Position numbers and translations under genes: made by a program. A stretch of 64,000 nt of DNA from Longimicrobiales bacterium (GTDB taxonomy: Bacteria; Gemmatimonadota; Gemmatimonadetes; Longimicrobiales; Gaopeijiaceae), in the NCBI GenBank assembly GCA_951813395.1, contig OX638356.1:1839340-1903339 (forward strand). Direction: 5' to 3'. Shown one piece after another: positions 35,343-44,779 of the stretch. The stretch's first letter is position 1, and each line of letters starts with the position of its first letter. Under the pieces are notes generated by a model, which was given only the letters and a program-made list of their open reading frames with translations, was not told the origin of the DNA and searched no databases.

Positions 35343-38300
35343 ATGAAATGTAACCGATCAGGTGGGAGTTCCCGGCGCCGCGAGTCCAGGCCGCGGCGGA
35401 TCCCCGGGCGAGCCCGTGGGACGGCGCTCCTCCATGCCGGCAGAGGCCGCGGCCTGGCCTCCGCGGCCGCAATCGGGATGCTGCTGGCGCCGATTGGCGG
35501 AGCCGCTGCCCAACAGGAACGCGGGCCGCCTCTCGCGGACACGCTCCTGTGGATCATCCCGCAGCTGCGGCCGCCCCTTCAATCCCTCCTGTCACCGCCC
35601 GCGCCGGAGCCGCCCGCGGTGAGGCTGGGCCTTGCGCGCGTCCCGGTTGCGCGCTTCGGGTGGGCCCTGAACACTCCCTCCCCGCTTCCTGGCGGCGTAC
35701 CCGGGATGCCGGTCTCGCTGCGACTGCCCGGACGGCCCGACTGGGACGAGGAGCCGCTGGCGCGGCTGGGTACGCTCGGGCGCACGATCGGATTCGCGGA
35801 TGTTCCGCCGCCGCGCCCGCGCTCGCTGCCCGGCCGGCGCGGCGCTGATCCCGTCCGTTTCCAGAACGAATTCGCCGATCTGGGCTTCTCATTGCGTGGA
35901 AGCGGCCAGTTCGGCGGCGACTGGACACAGTTCCGTCCCTGCGACGAAACGGTGCAGGTGACCTGCGAACTCCCGGTGTTGCCGCAGCTCAACCCGGACA
36001 TCCAGTTCGCCGCGAGCGCCGACGGCACGATCACGAATCGCATCCTTGTCGATGTCGACTACGATCAGACCCGCGAGTTTCAGGGGGCGAACCGGGTGAA
36101 CATTCACTACCAGGGACTGCCCGGAGAGGTGCTTCAGCGGTTCGAGGTTGGGGATGTGCGGCTGGATCTGCCCCCGTCCCGTTTCCTGCGCGAAGGCGTT
36201 CCCGCGGGCAACTTCGGCTTCCAGGCCGCATTGAAGGCGGGCCCCGTCGACATCCAGTCGGTGTGGGCGCAGCAGAGCGGCGAAGTGACCTCGAGACGGT
36301 TTCGCCTGGAGGGGTCGGGCGGAGGCTTTTCCCGAACCGACACGCTCGTCATCGACGACGCCGACTACGTGGACGGCCAGTTCTTCTTTCTCTTCGACCC
36401 CGTGTTGCTTCCGGAATTCCCGCACGTCGACGCACTCGCCCTGACGCCGGCGGACGCTCCGCCCGAGGTGGCGCCGGGGAGCGATCCGATTCAGCTGTAC
36501 CGTTCCGAAATCGATCTGTACGCGCGCCAGCAGGTGGAGGGCTACATACAGGCTGACGCGCACGCCGGGCTCGGAGCGGACTCGGTCGCCGAATCGGCCT
36601 GGTTTCGGTACCTGCAACCGGGCCAGGACTACGTGGTTCATCCCAGCGGTCTGTGGCTCGCGCTGCGGTCTCCGCTGAGTCCGGGCGAGATCCTGGCGGT
36701 CACCTACGTCACGGCCGCCGGAGACACGATCGGCACCTACAATCCGGAGCGCGTCTACCGCGCCGGCGAGAGGCCCCGGCTGCGACTCCTGAAGGCTTCT
36801 TCGGCCCAGCACCAGCCCGGCAGGCCCACCTGGCGCACCGAGATGCACCAGGTCTATCGGGTGTCGTCTTCCGGTGACGTGGATCCCGGTTCGGTCGACC
36901 TGACCCTGTCGCTCGGCGAGGAAAGCGCGGGCCGAACGTTTGCACGCCGCCCCAACGGTGACGACCTGACCTACCTGCGCCTTTTCGGTCTCGACGAGGA
37001 GTCGCCGAAGGACCGCCTGGACCAGTCGCAGATCTACCGGCCCGCACTCGACTCGTTCGAGGATCAGCCGCCCGTGTCGGGGACCTTCATCGTGTTCCCG
37101 ACGCTGGAGCCGTTTGCAAGTCCGCCTCCACTGCGCGGTCTGGCGATCGATTCGGTTGAGGTCGCGAGGATCCTCGGGGCCAACCGCAACGAGCGCATCT
37201 ACCGGGATCCCGATCCGTTCGAGCGTGAGAACGGGGGGGTGTTCCGTCTGAACCTGTCCTACCAGGTCACGGGCGAGGGATTGCTGTCGTCGTTCGCCCT
37301 GGGAGCCATCGGCATCCGGGAGGACACGGAGCGCGTGACGCTGGGCGAGCGTCCCCTGTTGCGTGACGTGGACTATGTGATCGACTACGACGTCGGGCAG
37401 CTGACGCTGGTGAACCCGGATGCGCTGCTGGCTGCCAACCCGGGTCGCGTGCTGGAGGTGTCCTGGGAACAGCGCAGCTTCTTCCAGGTGGCGCCGACCT
37501 CCGTCTTCGGGGTCAATGCGCGCTACGATCTGGGCGGTTACGGAGCCATCAACCTCGTGGGCCTGTACCAGAGCGAGGACGAGCTGGTGCGGCGTCCCCA
37601 GCTCGGTGTGGAGGCCGGGGCGGTCGGGCTGGGGGGGATGAGCGCTACCGTGAACCTGGACGCACCGGTGCTGACCCGCGTGCTGAATGCGATTCCCGGG
37701 CTCGATGCAGGGTCCGAGTCGTCCGTGCACCTCTCGGGAGAGACAGCGGCATCGCTGCCGAATCCGAACACGCAGGGTGCCGTGTACGTGGACGACTACG
37801 ACGGAGTGAACGCACGGCCGCTGTCGGTGCAGAGTAAGGAGTGGCGTCGCGGCAGCCGTCCGACGGCTCGCGACGGCGCGGAAGACGCGCTGCCCCCGAT
37901 CATGTCGCCCGAAACGGTGGCTTCGCTCACCTGGCAGCACACCTGGATCGACGAGGGTGCGGGCGGAGACAGCCTGGGGGTCTTTCAGGGTTTCAACCCC
38001 AGCGCGGACATCGACCGTCAGATCAGGATCACGGGCAGCGCGATCCGCGAACCGGGTCTCTTTGTGCGCTTCCAGCCTGAAAGCGGCGACGACGAGGGCC
38101 CGGGGGGGTGGGCATCGATGACGACGGTGCTGAGCCCCACCGGCACCGATCTGACCAAGAGCGACTTCGTCGAATTCTATGTCCGGGACGGCGACTTCCT
38201 CCACCTCGTACTCGATCTCGGCATCGTGAGCGAAGACGCGTTCTTCGTCGACACGGTCGGCGCAGTGAACGGAGTGAAGCCGATCGTGCACGTGCCGTGG

Positions 38301-41300
38301 GGGCAGGGAATCCTCGATCAGGAGGCCGATCCCCGGCGCGGCGAGGTTTGGGGCAGGCTTGCCGACGGGAGGGGCGTGTGGGTCGAGGACTGCTTTGCCG
38401 AGCGAGGACGGGTCTATCGGCTGGGTGACCCGAACGCGAACTGCACGCGGGGCAACGGCCGGCCCGATACGGAGGACCTGGACGAAGACGGCAACCTCGA
38501 CACGCTGGAGCGCTATCGACGCTTCGTGGTGTCGCTGGACGGGTCGTCTCCGTATCTCGTTCGGGACAGGGAAGAGACCGGCACCGCCTTTCGGCTCTAC
38601 CGGGTCCCTCTGCGACATCCAGCCGGAATCGACGTCGGTGGGGCGATTACCGACGCGGAGTTGCGTGCGGTGCGCCACCTCCGCATCACCGTGGCCGGCA
38701 AACGCCGTGATTCCTTCGTTCTGGCACGCATGGGGATTGTGGGATCGACCTGGATCAAGCGTTCGCTTACCGGCGTGCTGACCGGGCTGGGCGGGGACAC
38801 CGCGTCGGTTCACGGACGCGTTGAGGTAGGCCCCGTGTCGAAGCTCACGGCCGGGGACGCGTACACGTCTCCGCCCGGGGTCATCGAACAGCTGGACGAT
38901 CCCACGATCGCTTTTGGAGGGCAGGGAGTCGAATTCAACGAGCGCTCCCTGTCCGTGGGGTTCTCGGACCTTCTTCCCGGGGACCGGGTCGAGGTGTACA
39001 ACCGGTTCCCGCAACGACCGCGGGACTTCCTGTCCTATCGGGAAGCGCGCTTGTGGGCTGTCGCCGCCAGAGGCGATTTCGGACTGCAGTTGCCCGTCTA
39101 TTTCTTCGTCAAGTTCGGGACCGACGACGGCAACTTCTATATGTACCGGACTCGTCTGGATCCCGCCGACTCACGGGGCAGGGTCGCCGAGGAAGACTGG
39201 TTGCCGGAGGTCGTCATCCGTTTCGACGAGTGGCTCACGTTGCGGCGGCAGGCCGAGGAACACCTCATTCTGGAGCCGAGGCTGCCGGGAGACCCGCCAC
39301 TGGAGCTGTGGTCGAGGGATTCCACCTACGCGGTGGTGTTGCAGGACAGGGGCCGCGCGCCCAACCTCGCGTCGGTACGCGAGATCAGCCTGGGCGTGAT
39401 GAACGAGTCCGGCATGCCGATTGCGGGGGAGGTCTGGGTCGATGAACTCCGTCTTGCGAACGGAATACGGGACGCGGGCCTGGTGTCGGCCATCGACGCC
39501 GAGGTGCGAGGCGGCGAGTTCCTGGAGTCCCGTGCCTCATTCCGGCAAAGGGGCGGTTATTTTCGCCAACTCCAGTCCGGGCCGACCTTCCAGAACGACC
39601 GTACGCTCGACGTCCAGGCCACAATGCAACTGGCGCGCTTCGCACCGGAGTCCTGGGGCCTGGAAGCGCCGCTTTCGTTCACGCACGAGCAGGAAGACCA
39701 GGCTCCCATCTTCCTGGGACGCAGCGATGTCCGCGCCGACCGGCTGGAGGGATTGCGGCAGCCGGGATTCAGCCGCACGCGGATGGACATATCGCTGCGC
39801 CGCCGGAGCGGGGAGGGGGGCGGCGGTCCGTGGAATACGCTGCTGGACGGCCTTGATGTGCGGGCCGGGATGGTGCGTACCACCCTGAGCACGATCACCA
39901 CGGAGAGCGACGGATCGGGAGTGGACGCCTTCGTCGGCTACTCGGCAACTCCGGCCCGGCGCGAACTCCCGCTCTTCCCCGGAGTGGTGGGTGCGGCATT
40001 GCGCGCCATTCTCCCGTCGTTCCTGGACGAGCGGATCGCCGGCGCCCGACTTCGGTGGACCCCCGAGAGTCTGGGCTTCACGGGCGAACTGCTCAACCGC
40101 GATCTCGGCACCTTGCGCTTCGACGGGATCATTCGACGCCCCGACGACTCCCTGGCCGTGGCCACACGCGCACCCCGCGAGTTGGTGACCGCTTCGGCGA
40201 GGATCGGATTCCGCCCGGTGGAGTCGCTCGCCGTATCGGCGGACCTGCTGAGCGGAAGGGATCTTCTGGCTTTGGAGGATCTGACAACCGACGACCAGCG
40301 GCAGAGCCTGCTGGCCGCCGAACGCCGACGTGTGGCCGGCGTCGACCTGGGATGGGAGGTGAATCGTCACCTGCGCACCCGGTTGGTGTATCAGCCGCGG
40401 CTGACGGACTGGGCCAGGACCAACGTCCAGGTGACCACCATCTACGTTTCCGAGCGCAACGCCGATCTGATCGAGACTCGCGGCGCCGGTCGCGATTCGG
40501 CGCTGGTGCTGCTGCGCAACGTGGACGGGCAACGAAATCTGATCGCAAGCCTGTCCGTCGATCCCGGCCGCATGGTGGCGGATGAATCGGGTGGAGACAC
40601 CGGGGCTCGGCGATTCGCCCGAGCTTTCGATCCTCTTTCCTTTACTTACTCCAATGGCCTTACGTCGCGCTTCAATCGAGAACCTGTAAGGCCAAGTGTC
40701 ATATATGAGTTGGGATGGGGTGGACGTGACGACTTCCTGGCCATCGGAGCCGACACGGCCTCGACACTCAGCGAGCGCGACCGTGTCACGGTTCGGGGTG
40801 GAATGCGTTTGCCGGGGTCGACGTCGGTCCGACTGTCGTTCGACCGCGCCCTCAACGAAGCGCTGGACACGCGCTCGGACCGGGAAGATCTCAGACGGGT
40901 CTGGCCGGATGTCCGCGCTACGATCGGCCAGGTGAGGATTCCACGATTCCTGACCAGGGTCCTGGAGCGCCTCTCGCTCAGTTCGGGATACCGGAAGGTC
41001 ACGCGGAGCCTCGCATTCGGCGAGGGGACGTTGCAGGACCGTTTCCGCGAGGACCGCCAGGTCCCCATGTCGCTGACACTGGCTTTCGCCCGCGGCCTGA
41101 CTCTGGCCTACGAAGGCCGCCTGGACCGGGGCAGCAGCCGCGATCCAACCGGCGACACGAGGCGGGAGGCGGACGCGCACTCCCTGCTCATGACCGCCCT
41201 GCTGCGATCCCCGGTGCAGGCGTTCAGGGAGAGGGGTGCTCCGATGCGCGTGACCCTGAGCGTCAGATACGGAGACGAGGTGGAGTGCCGGATACCGAAT

Positions 41301-41513
41301 CCGGACAGTCCGTGCGTGGCGTTCATCGATCAGCTGGAGCGGGATGTCGCATTGGCGCTCGACTCTACGGTACGGGACTTCCAGCTGGGAATCCGGCTGC
41401 GGTACCTGGATCGTCGCTCCTTCGTGGGCCAGCGGGCGGGATCGACCCAGTTTCAACTCAACGTCTTCGGCCACTTCCTGCTCACATCCGATCTTCTTCG
41501 CCGTCCCTCCTGA
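35343..41513 (+). CDS. Giant SprA-like cell-surface / outer-membrane protein
   Basis: 2056 residues with an N-terminal arginine-rich extension and a hydrophobic signal (GLASAAAIGMLLAPIGGAAA). Features shared with SprA: an N-terminal segment with NRILVDVDYDQTREFQGANR, VNIHYQGLPGEVLQRFEVGD and FGFQAALKAG; a middle region with VYVDDYDGVN and repeated beta-strand blocks; the block GEVWVDELRLANGIRDAG; and a long strand-rich C-terminus ending FGHFLLTSDLLRRPS. In Bacteroidota SprA (Sov) is the about 36-strand barrel of the type IX secretion translocon; homologues of similar size occur in Gemmatimonadota. No other type IX component is in the window. A protein-export pore is possible but inferred. The ATG lacks a clear ribosome site. 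Confidence 0.82.
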   Translation: MKCNRSGGSSRRRESRPRRIPGRARGTALLHAGRGRGLASAAAIGMLLAPIGGAAAQQERGPPLADTLLWIIPQLRPPLQSLLSPPAPEPPAVRLGLARVPVARFGWALNTPSPLPGGVPGMPVSLRLPGRPDWDEEPLARLGTLGRTIGFADVPPPRPRSLPGRRGADPVRFQNEFADLGFSLRGSGQFGGDWTQFRPCDETVQVTCELPVLPQLNPDIQFAASADGTITNRILVDVDYDQTREFQGANRVNIHYQGLPGEVLQRFEVGDVRLDLPPSRFLREGVPAGNFGFQAALKAGPVDIQSVWAQQSGEVTSRRFRLEGSGGGFSRTDTLVIDDADYVDGQFFFLFDPVLLPEFPHVDALALTPADAPPEVAPGSDPIQLYRSEIDLYARQQVEGYIQADAHAGLGADSVAESAWFRYLQPGQDYVVHPSGLWLALRSPLSPGEILAVTYVTAAGDTIGTYNPERVYRAGERPRLRLLKASSAQHQPGRPTWRTEMHQVYRVSSSGDVDPGSVDLTLSLGEESAGRTFARRPNGDDLTYLRLFGLDEESPKDRLDQSQIYRPALDSFEDQPPVSGTFIVFPTLEPFASPPPLRGLAIDSVEVARILGANRNERIYRDPDPFERENGGVFRLNLSYQVTGEGLLSSFALGAIGIREDTERVTLGERPLLRDVDYVIDYDVGQLTLVNPDALLAANPGRVLEVSWEQRSFFQVAPTSVFGVNARYDLGGYGAINLVGLYQSEDELVRRPQLGVEAGAVGLGGMSATVNLDAPVLTRVLNAIPGLDAGSESSVHLSGETAASLPNPNTQGAVYVDDYDGVNARPLSVQSKEWRRGSRPTARDGAEDALPPIMSPETVASLTWQHTWIDEGAGGDSLGVFQGFNPSADIDRQIRITGSAIREPGLFVRFQPESGDDEGPGGWASMTTVLSPTGTDLTKSDFVEFYVRDGDFLHLVLDLGIVSEDAFFVDTVGAVNGVKPIVHVPWGQGILDQEADPRRGEVWGRLADGRGVWVEDCFAERGRVYRLGDPNANCTRGNGRPDTEDLDEDGNLDTLERYRRFVVSLDGSSPYLVRDREETGTAFRLYRVPLRHPAGIDVGGAITDAELRAVRHLRITVAGKRRDSFVLARMGIVGSTWIKRSLTGVLTGLGGDTASVHGRVEVGPVSKLTAGDAYTSPPGVIEQLDDPTIAFGGQGVEFNERSLSVGFSDLLPGDRVEVYNRFPQRPRDFLSYREARLWAVAARGDFGLQLPVYFFVKFGTDDGNFYMYRTRLDPADSRGRVAEEDWLPEVVIRFDEWLTLRRQAEEHLILEPRLPGDPPLELWSRDSTYAVVLQDRGRAPNLASVREISLGVMNESGMPIAGEVWVDELRLANGIRDAGLVSAIDAEVRGGEFLESRASFRQRGGYFRQLQSGPTFQNDRTLDVQATMQLARFAPESWGLEAPLSFTHEQEDQAPIFLGRSDVRADRLEGLRQPGFSRTRMDISLRRRSGEGGGGPWNTLLDGLDVRAGMVRTTLSTITTESDGSGVDAFVGYSATPARRELPLFPGVVGAALRAILPSFLDERIAGARLRWTPESLGFTGELLNRDLGTLRFDGIIRRPDDSLAVATRAPRELVTASARIGFRPVESLAVSADLLSGRDLLALEDLTTDDQRQSLLAAERRRVAGVDLGWEVNRHLRTRLVYQPRLTDWARTNVQVTTIYVSERNADLIETRGAGRDSALVLLRNVDGQRNLIASLSVDPGRMVADESGGDTGARRFARAFDPLSFTYSNGLTSRFNREPVRPSVIYELGWGGRDDFLAIGADTASTLSERDRVTVRGGMRLPGSTSVRLSFDRALNEALDTRSDREDLRRVWPDVRATIGQVRIPRFLTRVLERLSLSSGYRKVTRSLAFGEGTLQDRFREDRQVPMSLTLAFARGLTLAYEGRLDRGSSRDPTGDTRREADAHSLLMTALLRSPVQAFRERGAPMRVTLSVRYGDEVECRIPNPDSPCVAFIDQLERDVALALDSTVRDFQLGIRLRYLDRRSFVGQRAGSTQFQLNVFGHFLLTSDLLRRPS

Positions 41514-41657
41514 GCCGAACCGGCGGGTCGCGCCGCTCCCATTGCGTGCGTCGCGGGCGCCGATTGTCCCATCCAACTATGGAAACGCCCCCGAGAGCGG
41601 GTGACCGTGGGATCCGGGCGAATGCCCCGGCGCGTATCTCATTACGGGGAGGCAACG

Positions 41658-42344
41658 GTGACGGAGGGAGAGAAGAAGAGCATGCTGCGTGCCGCGCTGC
41701 TCCTGGCCGGCGCGGCTCTGGTGCGGTTTCTGGTCTTTGCGCCTGCGCCGGTGGAGCCGCCACTCGCGGATCGGCCGTCGATCGCGGACAGCCTGTTGGC
41801 AGCGGGCGATTCCGCGGTGGAAGCGAAGGCCCGTCGTAGCCGGCCATTGGCCGCCGGAGAGACGATCGACCCCAACGTGGCATCGGAGGAGGAACTGGAC
41901 CGGCTGCCCGGAGTGGGCGCGTCCAAGGCGATGCGCATCGTGCAGGATCGCCAGCAGAATGGTCCGTTCACCCGCCCTGAGGATCTGGCGCGCGTTCCCG
42001 GACTGGGGGTCAGGTCGGTGGAGCGGCTCAGGCCCTTCCTGCGCGTGGCAGTCTCGGGAGCCAGCCCCGTTGCCAGAGGGGCGGGACCGGAAACATCGCG
42101 TCGCGCGGCGGCCTCCGCCGGCGGTACGCGTGGCCCCTCATCCAGCGCGGAATCGATCGACCTGAACCGCGCGACGGCTACCGAACTCCAGACGCTTCCT
42201 GGAATCGGTCCGGTGACGGCTGAACGAATCATAGCCTTCCGCAACGAGAACGGCCGTTTCGTGGATGTCTCGGAGCTGACCGCAGTGCCTGGCGTGGGAC
42301 CCAGGACACTTGCCCGCATTGCTCCGCTGGTGACCGCCAGATGA
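41658..42344 (+). CDS. ComEA-like protein with two helix-hairpin-helix domains
   Basis: 228 residues. An N-terminal membrane segment (LRAALLLAGAALVRFLVF) anchors two separate HhH regions: DPNVASEEELDRLPGVGASK about residues 70-130, and DLNRATATELQTLPGIGPVT about 165-228, each with paired GVG/GIG hairpins. ComEA-type proteins bind incoming DNA in the periplasm during transformation, and the immediate overlap with pilT and pilC suits that job. GTG 41658 is chosen because GGGGAGG lies at the proper distance; ATG 41682, also after a purine run, is an alternative start just before the membrane helix. The stop overlaps the pilT ATG (ATGA). Confidence 0.82.
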   Translation: MTEGEKKSMLRAALLLAGAALVRFLVFAPAPVEPPLADRPSIADSLLAAGDSAVEAKARRSRPLAAGETIDPNVASEEELDRLPGVGASKAMRIVQDRQQNGPFTRPEDLARVPGLGVRSVERLRPFLRVAVSGASPVARGAGPETSRRAAASAGGTRGPSSSAESIDLNRATATELQTLPGIGPVTAERIIAFRNENGRFVDVSELTAVPGVGPRTLARIAPLVTAR

Positions 42345-43465
42345 CCGGCGGGAAGCAAACCGGGACTCCCGGGCTGGAGCGCCTGCTGCGAGAGCTGGTC
42401 GGCCGTGGCGCGTCGGATCTCCACCTCACGGTTGGCCAGCGCCCAACGCTGCGGATAGATGGCACCCTGAGGGAGCTGGAGGAGACTGCCGTTCTCGTTT
42501 CCGCAGACACGGAGGGGCTGGCGGCGGCATTGCTGACGACCGATCAGCGACGGCGATTCGACGAAGAGCACGATCTGGACTTTGCGTTCGATGTGCCGGG
42601 TCTGGCTCGATTCCGCGGCAACTGCTCTCGGCAGCGCGGCCGGATCGCTCTGGCACTGAGACACATACCTCATCGGGTCGAGTCGCTGGAGGAGCTGGGT
42701 CTCCCGCCGATCTTAAGTCGTCTTGCCGCGCGCCCACGAGGCCTCGTGCTGGTCACCGGGCCGACGGGGTCCGGCAAGTCGACGACGCTGGCCGCAATGG
42801 TGGATCTGATCAATCGGCGGCGATGTGGTCATGTCATCACCATCGAAGACCCCATCGAGTTTCTCCATCCACACCGCCGCTGCATCGTCAACCAGCGGGA
42901 GGTGGGGGGCGACACGCATTCCTTCGCGACCGGCCTGAAATACTCGCTGCGACAGGATCCGGATGTGATCCTGGTTGGCGAGATGAGGGATGCCGAGACC
43001 ATGGGCGCCGCGCTGACCATCGCCGAGACGGGCCATCTGGTCCTCTCGACCCTCCATACCAATTCGGCCGCGGACTCGGTCAACCGCGTGGTGGACGCGT
43101 TTCCGGCACACAGCCAGCAACAGGTACGCACGCAACTGGCGTCGGTGCTGGAGGGTGTCGTGACGCAGATACTGCTCCCGCGCGCCCTGGGAAGCGGCAG
43201 GGCGGTGGCGACCGAGGTCCTGGTCTGTACGGACGCGATACGCGCAGTGATCCGGGACGAGAAGGTGCACCAGATCAGGTCCCTCATGGAGGCCGGGAGA
43301 AGACATGGAATGCAGACCATGAACGATTCGCTCGCGCGCCTCTACCTCAACGGGGAAGTCCGGCTCGAGGCGGCGCTCGGGAGCAGCTCGGATCCCGCCG
43401 CGCTCCTCCGGTTCGTGGGAGAGCCCGCCCCGGACGGATTCGACGAGCAGGGTATCCCCGGGTGA
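42341..43465 (+). CDS. pilT: Type IV pilus retraction ATPase PilT
   Basis: 374-residue hexameric secretion ATPase. N-terminal GASDLHLTVGQRPTLRIDG is the PAS-like domain typical of PilT/PilU. Walker A is VTGPTGSGKSTTLAAM (about residues 140-150), followed by the Asp box ITIEDPIEFLH, Walker B VILVGEMRD, and the His box HLVLSTLHTNSAADS. The AIRNLIRE-like PilT signature appears as AIRAVIRDEKVHQI. Its ATG overlaps the previous stop (ATGA) and its stop overlaps the pilC GTG (GTGA). It drives pilus retraction for twitching and DNA uptake. The extension ATPase PilB is not in the window. Confidence 0.93.
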   Translation: MTGGKQTGTPGLERLLRELVGRGASDLHLTVGQRPTLRIDGTLRELEETAVLVSADTEGLAAALLTTDQRRRFDEEHDLDFAFDVPGLARFRGNCSRQRGRIALALRHIPHRVESLEELGLPPILSRLAARPRGLVLVTGPTGSGKSTTLAAMVDLINRRRCGHVITIEDPIEFLHPHRRCIVNQREVGGDTHSFATGLKYSLRQDPDVILVGEMRDAETMGAALTIAETGHLVLSTLHTNSAADSVNRVVDAFPAHSQQQVRTQLASVLEGVVTQILLPRALGSGRAVATEVLVCTDAIRAVIRDEKVHQIRSLMEAGRRHGMQTMNDSLARLYLNGEVRLEAALGSSSDPAALLRFVGEPAPDGFDEQGIPG

Positions 43466-44511
43466 CACGTCTGAAGCGCGTATCAACGCGCGAGGTGGCG
43501 GTATTCGTCCGCCTGTTCGCCACCATGATCAGCGCGGGGCTGCCGCTCCTTCAATCCCTGAATCTGCTCGCCCGCCAAACCGGACACCGTTACTTCCGCG
43601 GCGTGATCCGTTCCATGGTGTCGGCGGTCGAGTCCGGGCACACGCTCGCCGGAGCCATGCGCCAGCACAGCAGCGTATTTCCGGAATTGGCGGTGAGCAT
43701 GGTCGAGGCCGGAGAGACGGCGGGCGCCCTGGACACCATTCTCGGGCGGCTGTCCGATTCCCTGGAGAAAAACCACGCGCTCGGGCGGAAGATCCGGGCG
43801 GCAGTGGTCTATCCCGCCATGATCTTCGCGGTTGCAATCCCGGCCATGATCATCCTGCTGGTGTTCGTGGTACCCACGTTTCAAACCATGTTTGCCTCCG
43901 CCGGCGTCCCGCTTCCGCTCCCTACACGCATTGTGATCGCGGCGTCGGAGGTCGCGAAGGGCTACTGGTGGGCGCTGCTCGCGGGTATCGCAGCCGCCGT
44001 GTGGGCGGTCGGGCGCCTTTACCGTACCGAGCAGGGCCGGTTCGCGCTGGACCGCCTTGTCCTGTCCATTCCGTTCCTGGGGACACTGTTGCGCAAGGCC
44101 GCGGTGGCGCGCTTTACGCGTACTCTGGGTACCCTGGTCACCTCGGGGGTCTCGATTCTGACCGGGCTTGAGGTCACCGCGCGAACCGCCGGGAACAGGG
44201 TGATCCACGACGCCGTGATGAAATCGCGGGCCTCTATCGCCGGCGGGGATACGATCGCAGGCCCGCTCGAGGCTTCGGGCGTGTTCATGCCGATGGTCAT
44301 ACGCATGGTGGAGGTGGGGGAGCAGACCGGTGGCCTGGATGAAATGTTGGTGAGGATCGCGGACTTCTATGACCAGGAGGTGGACAGCGCGCTGGAGGCT
44401 CTGATCGCGGCGGTCGAACCGGCCATGATCCTGGTCCTGGGTGCGGTTGTCGGAGGCATGATCGTCGCCATGTACCTGCCGATCTTCGACATGATCGCCG
44501 CCGTGGGATGA
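43462..44511 (+). CDS. pilC: Type IV pilus inner-membrane platform protein PilC
   Basis: 349 residues with two T2SF/GspF domains. Domain one: VFVRLFATMISAGLPLLQSL and MVEAGETAGALDTILGRLSD. Domain two: FTRTLGTLVTSGVSILTGLE and MVEVGEQTGGLDEMLVRIAD. Three hydrophobic helices include VVYPAMIFAVAIPAMIILLV and a C-terminal AMILVLGAVVGGMIVAMYLP. The protein lacks the first 40-60 residues of many PilC proteins, so it starts almost at the first domain. The GTG at 43462 overlaps the pilT stop (GTGA). It couples the ATPases to pilin assembly in the inner membrane. Confidence 0.92.
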   Translation: MTRLKRVSTREVAVFVRLFATMISAGLPLLQSLNLLARQTGHRYFRGVIRSMVSAVESGHTLAGAMRQHSSVFPELAVSMVEAGETAGALDTILGRLSDSLEKNHALGRKIRAAVVYPAMIFAVAIPAMIILLVFVVPTFQTMFASAGVPLPLPTRIVIAASEVAKGYWWALLAGIAAAVWAVGRLYRTEQGRFALDRLVLSIPFLGTLLRKAAVARFTRTLGTLVTSGVSILTGLEVTARTAGNRVIHDAVMKSRASIAGGDTIAGPLEASGVFMPMVIRMVEVGEQTGGLDEMLVRIADFYDQEVDSALEALIAAVEPAMILVLGAVVGGMIVAMYLPIFDMIAAVG

Positions 44512-44681
44512 GGGCAGGCCCGGTCCGTCTCCCCGGCATTCGAACGGCGATGCATCCTGGCCGGGCCGCTTCGCTCCGCGTTGCTCCCCGGGCCCGTAGC
44601 GCTGCTGCCGGCCCTTCGTCGCGCCTTGCCGGCCCGGCGCCGGTCGGCGAAGCACAGCGACCTCATGGGGTGTGCCTGTGG

Positions 44682-44711
44682 TTGTTTCGGGGAAGGGGAC
44701 GGCCCTAGTTT
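44682..44711 (+). promoter_or_regulatory. Candidate promoter of the AGCS symporter gene
   Basis: TTGTTT (44682-44687) and TAGTTT (44706-44711) with an 18-bp spacer, in the 268-bp gap after pilC. It leaves a leader of roughly 60 nt containing AAAGGAG before the ATG at 44780. The rest of the gap (44512-44681) is GC-rich with no gene or clear terminator that I can support. Confidence 0.4.
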
Positions 44712-44779
44712 GCCCGGCGCAATCGTCGGCCCCTCATGACGGGGTCGTCGCGACACCAACGAAAGGAGCCCGCCCCGTC

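Noticed and set aside
35889-39014. Reverse-strand open frame of 1041 codons
   Set aside because: Antisense to the SprA-like gene; no recognisable domain, no ribosome site; shadow of a high-GC forward gene.
44512-44681. Possible RNA gene in the gap after pilC
   Set aside because: No tRNA-like T-loop or other recognisable structure was found; only GC-rich sequence.
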